This document shows, one piece after another, positions 57,766 through 64,000 of a stretch of 64,000 bases of DNA (within the stretch, counting starts at the first letter, position 1; every line of letters begins with the position of its first letter). Made by a program: the position numbers and the translations under genes. The stretch is from assembly GCA_963383645.1 (NCBI GenBank), contig OY726565.1:27676966-27740965 (forward strand), written 5' to 3'. The notes beneath the pieces are model-generated. The model did no database searches. It was not told the origin of the DNA and saw only the letters and a list, made by a program, of their open reading frames with translations. The stretch comes from Muscardinus avellanarius (lineage: Eukaryota > Chordata > Mammalia > Rodentia > Gliridae).

Positions 57766-58588
57766 TGATGTATTAGTTAACATAATTCTAGCTACTATAA
57801 AAATTCTTCTTAAAGTGTGCAAAGGATCAAACAATAAAATTCTGTTTATTGTTCATTTAACAGTCTGAGGCACTGTTCATGGCTTGCAATCGACTCTTCT
57901 GTTCAGTTGTTCAGGGACCTGGGCTCCTTTATATTTTATGCATTCTCTTTTATGGCAGAAAGGCACAAGGAGACTAAAGAAGGGTAAAAGAATAAAAAAG
58001 GTGCCTCCAATCCTTTAAAGTCCTGTTATAGGATTGCTATAAGAAGGTCCTTGGAGGAAGGAAACCGGAGGGCTCTGAGGCAGTACAGGCTTGATTGGGA
58101 TAAAACCTGCAGAGGGGTTCTCCAGGAAAGGATGGAGCCCATACTTTCTTACAGACTCGATGCTAATATAGGTTGTTGAAGGGGAGGGGAGGGCAGCAGT
58201 GGTAAGCTGTTGCCCAGGGGCATTAGGGGAATTAATAGAGTTAATCAGAGGGGTATGACCAGCAAGGGGCTTTTCTGGCAGCTCTTAGACAAGACAATGT
58301 GGACATTTTAGTAAGATGTATTGAGCAAGACTTGGAAAGAGACCTACAAAATGACACATCTTCACAAGATGGAGTTCCTCTTGTTTGAGTCCCCCAGTAC
58401 ACATCAGGTCTACTTATATTCTTACTCATGACAGTCATCAAATGCTGGCCAGTAGTACCTGGATACTACAGCTGAAGGCTGGGAAGTACAACCCCTGATT
58501 TAACAGTCACTTAATATCAAATCTATACAGTGGAAGGGTGAACTGCTAACTAGCTCTTACACACATGACTTAAAACCTTTCATTATAT

Positions 58589-58646
58589 CAGGTGTGCATG
58601 CCTATAGTCCCAGTACTCATCGCAGTGTAGACCATTTAAAATATAA
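58589..58646 (+). mobile_element. B1 fragment
   Basis: ggtgtgcatgcctatagtcc and cagtactcatcgcagtg are the first part of a B1, ending in an A/T run where the next SINE starts. Confidence 0.55.
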
Positions 58647-58647
58647 A

Positions 58648-58846
58648 ATAAGGCAAGTATGGTGGTGTACTCCTGTAATCCTAGTTCTTGGGAGGCTAAG
58701 ACAGGCAGGTCACAGGTTCAAGGCCAGACTCAGCAACTTAGCGAGACCTTCAACAGCCTAGTGAGACTCTCTTTCAAAAATAAAAAGTAAAATATGGCTG
58801 GGGTTGTAGCTTAGAGGTAAAATGTCCCTGGTTCAATGTACTTTAC
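58648..58846 (+). mobile_element. B1-dID SINE, older subfamily
   Basis: gcaagtatggtggtgtactc, cttgggaggctaagacaggc, gcaacttagcgagaccttca and ggggttgtagcttagaggta give a full dimer ending near the dID B box. Confidence 0.82.
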
Positions 58847-58971
58847 CATATATAATAATGATAACAATTAAATTATTTAAGTTTTAAATTATTTTTTAAA
58901 TGGGCCTGAAAATACTGGTGCTTTCTCAAGTTACTGTAAAATTTGTGTACAGTTAATATAATCTAGTATCC

Positions 58972-59218
58972 TCTTTTTAAATTTTTTTATTGGTGCATTG
59001 TAGTCACACATCTTAATGGGATAAAAGATGGTGGAGACATACATGCACACCTCACCCAATTAGCCTTTACCCAATTCCCACTCCATTCCCTCCTCATCCC
59101 TCCTTCCCATGCTTGGCTTAGTGATTGACTTTGATATGTTTAAGTACATCATGTGCTTTAGAGAATTTCCCTCTTCTCCCCTCCTGTCCTCTCAGTTAGG
59201 TCACCTTATGTGTTTCAA
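58972..59218 (-). mobile_element. short 5'-truncated L1 3' end
   Basis: A T run with attggtgcattgtag is the reverse complement of the L1 3' end, followed by about 240 bp of the same 3'UTR as in L1A and L1B. It stops abruptly near 59218, before ORF2. This is a very short 5'-truncated insertion, antisense to RIMS2. Confidence 0.8.
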
Positions 59219-59529
59219 AGCCTATCAAATTCTCAAACTAGCCCCAAATCTTCTGTGTATTCCTGTTTTGATTTTTCCTGATCTCTTCTGTTCAGCCTCC
59301 TCCCTCCATTCCTTCTTGACAAAACAAAATGCTCAAAACCAAAATTCCCGAGTTCAGTAACCTGAATGAAGAGTATGCTGGTAGTAGGGGTTAGAGAGAA
59401 AGGGCTGCCTGGGGAATAGTGCTGTCATAATACTTTGTTCTCTCACTCACTGTTCTGCTCAGTTATCATTCCTAGTTTGCCTCTTTCTACAAACAACAGA
59501 CATGCACATTTACATACCATTTACTTTTT

Positions 59530-59715
59530 CAGGTTGTTTTATCAATATTGGTTTATCTAATCTTTACACACCTGTGAGTTGGGTTCTTCTTTTCCTGTTT
59601 ACCAGTGAGGAAACTAAGATGTACAATGCAGTTACTGGTGGCCATCAGAGCTAGGATTTGAGGCTATTCAACTGTGGACTCTGGCTTCTTAGCCACTGAG
59701 TTATACTGTTGCTCC
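59530..59715 (+). mobile_element. MIR SINE fossil
   Basis: accagtgaggaaactaagat, gagctaggatttgaggct and ctggcttcttagccactgag match the MIR middle and 3' part, ending just before a short unique stretch and the composite element. Confidence 0.6.
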
Positions 59716-59811
59716 ACGGGGACACTTTTCTTTCTAAGGAAAATTCTGGTGCCAGCTCAAAAACTGGAACTCTATTGTTGTAAGTTTACTGCTGAGGCCA
59801 GGCCAATTTTT

Positions 59812-60724
59812 TTAAAATATATTTTTATTGGTGCATTGTAATCATACATCACATTGGAATACAAGACTTGAGAGGATATACAAGCACACATCCTCCAATT
59901 AGCCCTCATCCACTCCCCATCCCATTCCCTCACCTCCCTCTATCCCATGCGTTTGGTGATTAACTTTGATACATTTGTTTATATACCTCCTGAGTTTTAA
60001 AGAGGCTCCATCCTCCCCTATTCCATACCCTCTGATTGGTCATCTTAATTGCTATGCTATAGGGCCCTTTCTATAACTCGACCTCTTCCTGTTGCCCCTT
60101 TCCTCCTAGTTATTGCTGATTAGGGGAAGCATCTGGTTTTTATTTTCTGCAATATTTATCTGTGCATGCCGCGTTGCAAGTACCGATCCCACTCTTGATG
60201 GCCCCAGTAGTGGCCTGGCTACCCGGTGGACTGGTCCAGGCCTCGCTGGCTCAAGCAGCGGCCTTGCCTCATGGGAGACCCTGATTCTGGCCTCGCTGGC
60301 CCCCACACCAGCCTAACCCCTCGGCTAGCTCCAATCCCAGCCTCGGTGGCCCCAGCACCGGCCTAGCCTCAAGGCAGGCTCTGTCCCAGCCTCGCTGACC
60401 CTGGCACCGGCCTAACCCCTCGACAGACTCCTATCCTGGTCTCGGAGGCCCCAGCACCGGCCTGGCCTCATGGCAGGTTCCCATCCCAGCCTCGCTGGCC
60501 TTGGTACCGGCCTAACCCCTCGGCAGGCTCCGATCCCGGCCTCAGAGGCCCCAGCACCAGCCTTGTCTCGTGGGAGGCTCCAGTCCCGGCCTTGCTGGCC
60601 CCAGCACCAGCCTACCCTCTCAGCAGGCTCCGATCCTGGCCTTGGAGTCCTAAGTAGTGGCCATGCTTCATGGTGGGCTCTGATCCCGGCCTCACTGGCC
60701 CTGGCACCAGCCTTACCCCTCGAT
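59812..60724 (-). mobile_element. composite retroposon: 50-bp VNTR fused to L1 3' end
   Basis: AGGCCAGGCCAATTTTT at 59795-59811 is repeated exactly at 60725-60741. On the element strand the upstream junction reads GATT/AAAAATTGG, a consensus L1 endonuclease site. Between the duplications, read on the minus strand, are about eleven 50-bp GC-rich units (60183-60724), a short linker, the last codons of an L1 ORF2 (frame ending MLPLISNN), an L1 3'UTR and an A-rich tail. Because one duplication encloses both parts, they were inserted together as one RNA. The design recalls SVA and LAVA, but the VNTR sequence is unlike anything I know. A rearranged L1 with a repetitive 5' region is the alternative. 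Confidence 0.78.
60183..60724. repeat. 50-bp GC-rich tandem repeat (VNTR) of the composite element
   Basis: Units begin at about 60291, 60341, 60390, 60440, 60490, 60540, 60590, 60640 and 60690, with two more diverged ones from 60183. Each has the layout CCTCGCTGGCCCCAGCACC, then GGCCTAACCCCTCGGCAGG, then CTCCGATCCCGG. Odd and even units differ (TAACCCCTCGG versus TGGCCTCATGG in the middle), so a 100-bp dimer is the higher-order unit. No spacer or direct-repeat pattern of a CRISPR is present. Confidence 0.92.
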
Positions 60725-62389
60725 AGGCCAGGCCAATTTTTAATCTCACTCTCAAGTATCTGCTGTAGTTAAAATAATTGTTATAACCACAAAGCATTCT
60801 TTAACAGAAAAGTAAAATGTGTTACTTATTTCTGGCATCTTGGAAGCTCTATATTTTGTGCTCAGTGTTAGACTTGAGAGTCAGAGATGCTATGGATTGT
60901 TTTAACTATAAGGACTTTGATTTACTCATAATTTTGGAGCATTTTTGTTACCTAGGAAATGTATTTGGTTTTATTTAATTTATATTCTTATACCCATAAA
61001 ACATGTAGCTACATCTCAGTGTACTTGGGAACCTCTTTAGATCTTTAGATCTTTCATGAGCTTGATACAGAAGGCTGAGCCTAGAAGTCAATTTGGGCAT
61101 CAAATGTCCCTGTTGCTACTTTGTACACAGAACCCAGCTGCCAGTGTTGGCTTGTGTGTTCTTTCTATCTCTAGCTCTTTAATTGATTATTTTTGTCCTC
61201 TGGAGCATCAAATATTGAATAGGTGGAGAAAGTCCATAGGTCTAAGTAATAGCCAGATTGGGGTGACAGGAAGCACTGCATGTTGTTTCACCAGAGCTCT
61301 GCTCATCAATAAGGCAGACCACCGGAACTGGGAAAAAGAGTACTGTCACTTTGCATGCTTATTCAGTTTTGCTTTTTTTTTCAAAAGTTGTGTCACTTCA
61401 TAATTTTTGACAACATACAAATATGAAAGTAAATGGACATGCAATTATTTTCAAGTCAATCTGTAATAGATTTTATGGTGTCTCTAAAGTATACATTGTT
61501 TAATACTTATACAGACAGCCTTTTAAAATTAGTCTATCACAGAATATTTACTTGATGCCAATATTATGATTAATCTTTAACCTCTCAATACAACATACTA
61601 TATGCATTTAAGTGCTAAGCTACTAAAGAAAAAACAATCCAGAAAACAATAGTATTATGCTATATTTAGAATTAGAGTTTATCTTTAAAATGATTATCTC
61701 TTGATTATTCCTTTTCCTTTATGTGAAAGAACCTAATTGTGTTATTCTTCCTTTGTGTATGAAGATGGTAAAAAACAGCCTTATAATAAGCAATTAATTT
61801 TTCACATTGATAAATTGTGCAGTAGTTATATTCCCAGTTTAACAATTTCCAAGTCAAATGACAGTGGGTATTTCTACCTCATAGACTTAATAAATACATG
61901 TCTCCTATCTATGGTTTTCCAACAGTTCACTGTTTTGGATAAATGAATCTTTGGATTCTCTGCTCATAGTTTTCTTATATTTTCAATTCTACACCCATGT
62001 TTATATCCACCTTCTTTTGTCTATGAAGAAATTGAGTCATAATGAGCATATCAGATTTACCGAAAAAATGCACTTTTGACATTCCTGTCATTTACATGGT
62101 GACTTCTAGTATTGATTCCCAAAAGATTATGTTAATGTGTATTAGTCCTTTATTGGCTTAAACTTATCAAAAAACACTGACATATTCTTTTACATACTCT
62201 AGAAGGTGCTCCAAGCCCAGTAGATTAGGCTGGCCTCATAATACTCCGAAGAAGGGCTAATATTCCATATTCAATCAACTAACACAGTGACCCTAAGAAA
62301 GTCTGACTCCAGACCTAAATGCTACCTTTGGAACATGAGTGTTCCCTATCTATGGAATGCTTGAACCAAAAACACTTGGAATTCTATGA

Positions 62390-62880
62390 ACTGTTTATAG
62401 CAGTATAATTAACAGGTGAATGGATTACAAAATTATGTGATATACACACAATGGAATTTTACTCAGCAATAGAGGAAAACAAAATTATATCATTTGCAAG
62501 AAAACGGATGGACCTGGAGGACATTATGTTAGTAAGTGAGATTAGGCAGTCACAGAGAGTGAAGGGTCATATGTTTTCTCTCATACGTGGAAGCTAGGGA
62601 GTAATCTCTATACAAGAGGTACTTTAGATAAAGAAGAAAGTCCAGTGGAGCTATTTGTTGTCCAGGGGAATAAGAGGAGGGAGAAATAAGGAAGTACACA
62701 CTTCCATTGATGTTATGTACGTAAATGAAATTATCAGTGCCAGTCTCAATGTCATGTACAGGAAATGGAAGGGCGTGGGAGGGGCTGAGAGGAACCAAGT
62801 GCTATGTGCATGTAGGTCCCTATTACTCTGGACTACATTATAATGTAAGACTACAATATACCAATAAAAGTATAATAATT
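62390..62880 (+). mobile_element. old L1 3' end on the sense strand
   Basis: The + strand carries L1 ORF2 end and 3'UTR landmarks: gtgaatggattacaaa, cacaatggaattttactcagc, gagtgaagggtcatatg and ccaataaaagtata at the end. It is the only clearly sense-oriented L1 tail here. Its A-tail was the target of the SINE at 62886-63093. It may extend further upstream in degraded form. Confidence 0.75.
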
Positions 62881-62885
62881 TTTTT

Positions 62886-63093
62886 GTAGTACTAGGGATG
62901 GAACCCAGAGGCATTGTACCTCTGAACTACACTCCCAGCCCTATTTTTTTTAGTCTTTTTTTTTTTTTTTTGAACAGGATCTCACTGAGTTGCAAAGAGC
63001 CTTGCTTAATTAGCTGAGGCTGTCCCCAAACCGCGATCCCCCGGTCTCAGCCTTCTGAATGCTATGATCACAAGTGTGCACCACCACGTCTGG
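62886..63093 (-). mobile_element. B1-dID SINE in the tail of an L1
   Basis: The flanks ATAAAAGTATAATAATT and ATAAAAGTATATTAATT, each followed by T residues, start at 62864 and 63094. In reverse complement the long older left half is present (ttgcaaagagccttgcttaa). Confidence 0.87.
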
Positions 63094-63527
63094 ATAAAAG
63101 TATATTAATTTTTTTTATCCAGATTTCAAAAAATAAATACATATGTTTTAAAATAATTTTTTCTATGAGCACATATTTGAAAAATCATTGTGAAAATCAT
63201 GAAAATAAACCAACATATACAATATTTGTTTTACCCAACTTTCTGGAAGCATCTTTTGTTCTTTTAAGTGTATGAACTTTCACATGTATTTAATACACAA
63301 GTTTTTTTTATAAATTTCAAACAGGTTGTATAAAAATTATCAGGTAAATTTGTTCGTCTTAATTGGAGTGGTTAGGCTAAAACACAGCAATTTGCAAGTC
63401 TGAGTTTTGTTCACTCTCCAAATTCAAGTTATATAACCATCCCAGATTTCCAACCATGGGAATAAGTATTCCTGCTCTGCTCCACTGCACCCCTCTCTTC
63501 ACCATACCTTGAAAAGCAATGAGCCAG

Positions 63528-63705
63528 GCTTGGTGCTGCATGACTGTAATCCCAGCACTTGGGAGACTGAGATAGGAGGATGGCATATTTGAGGCCAGCC
63601 TTATCTCATAAAGAGACTCAGCAACCTAGCAAGGCCAAAAAATAATAAGAGCTGGGGGTATAGCTCAAGGGAGAACACTCCTAAGGTCAATCCTCAGTAC
63701 CACAA
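63528..63705 (+). mobile_element. B1-dID SINE, older subfamily
   Basis: gccaggcttggtgctgcatg, cacttgggagactgagatag, cagcaacctagcaaggcc and gctgggggtatagctcaagg. The linker is very short (aaaaaataataaga). Confidence 0.82.
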
Positions 63706-63942
63706 CCAATGGCATTAGCTTCCTAGTGTTTTCCTAGTATTCTTATAATGCAATGGATTTTATCCATATTTATCTCTACTTTAAAGTTTCCATTTGCAGA
63801 AGATTAATTTATGTTATAAATCTCACCTACCTTCTGACCAGTGCACTATCTTTATCTAAAATAGTCATATTAGTTACTATTTTCTAACATATATAAGTAA
63901 ACATTTGAATTCTTATTTGTGAGAAAATGCAGAAGATTCACA

Positions 63943-64000
63943 GTGTTTTTTTTTTTTTTTTTTTTTTTGTGATACTGGGGATGGAACCCTTCTACCTCCG
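63943..64000 (-). mobile_element. SINE right half, cut by the window end
   Basis: A T run of about 24 bases followed by gatactggggatggaaccct and tctacctccg is the reverse complement of a dID right half. The remainder lies beyond the window. Confidence 0.8.

Larger units (their letters stand above)
38233..64000 (+). other. RIMS2 intron continuing beyond the window
   Basis: No further RIMS2 exon was recognised. Stretches with no recognised feature are 38300-39730, 40340-41860, 42110-44280, 46360-47420, 47880-48600 (except an AAAT run), 48870-49960, 50700-52370, 55620-56050, 57100-57590, 57770-58585, 59220-59530, 60745-62385 and 63115-63525. 42800-43450 is noticeably less AT-rich than its surroundings but shows no long open frame or repeat that I can name. 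57830-58450 has the feel of an old degenerate repeat but I cannot assign it. Confidence 0.75.

Noticed and set aside
60183..60724. CRISPR-like periodic array
   Set aside because: Units are contiguous 50-mers with no unique spacers; the genome is mammalian and the block belongs to a retroposon.
60470..60772. 100-codon open frame in the GC-rich block
   Set aside because: It is a by-product of the 50-bp VNTR, runs out into the target duplication and has no domain signature.

Overview
The window is intronic DNA of a placental mammal, most likely a rodent of the squirrel-related (sciuromorph) group. Only about 0.5 kb is recognisable host coding sequence: three exons on the + strand (2840-2952, 9206-9372, 37997-38232). 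Joined, they read without a break through the serine-rich linker that precedes the C2B domain of a RIM presynaptic scaffold; residue choices fit RIMS2 better than RIMS1. The rodent placement rests on dozens of dimeric SINEs made of a 7SL-derived B1 left half and an internally deleted tRNA-derived ID right half (B1-dID type), as known from squirrels, dormice and relatives. I cannot name the species.

Layout. 1-9.4 kb: AT-rich intron with two exons, SINEs and a short duplicated block. 9.4-13.7 kb: intron with a hAT fossil, two perfect palindromes and SINEs. 13.7-21.8 kb: an old nearly full-length antisense LINE-1 (L1A), broken by a nested twin-primed L1 and a SINE, with a 138-bp inverted repeat in its 5' region. 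21.9-25.2 kb: a second twin-primed L1 (L1C), a monomeric B1, a hAT fossil, a probable solo LTR and an ancient L1 piece. 25.2-31.6 kb: a younger full-length antisense L1 (L1B) with open ORF1, damaged ORF2 and a CpG-rich 5'UTR. 31.6-38.2 kb: intron with SINEs, an ancient L1, a candidate 12-nt microexon and the third exon. 38.2-64 kb: long intron with a third twin-primed L1 (L1D), duplicated blocks, MIR and hAT fossils, further L1 pieces and a composite retroposon at 59.8-60.7 kb.

The most unusual object is that composite element: about eleven 50-bp GC-rich tandem units fused to the last codons of an L1 ORF2 plus L1 3'UTR, the whole bounded by a 17-bp target-site duplication at a TT/AAAA-type site. 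This is the architecture of a VNTR-containing, L1-driven non-autonomous retroposon (SVA/LAVA-like in design, not in sequence). Other leads are the candidate microexon, a young SINE subfamily with a deleted left half, the L1A inverted repeat, and an ID element carrying an internal inverted copy of its own end. Nearly all L1 copies lie antisense to the host gene.
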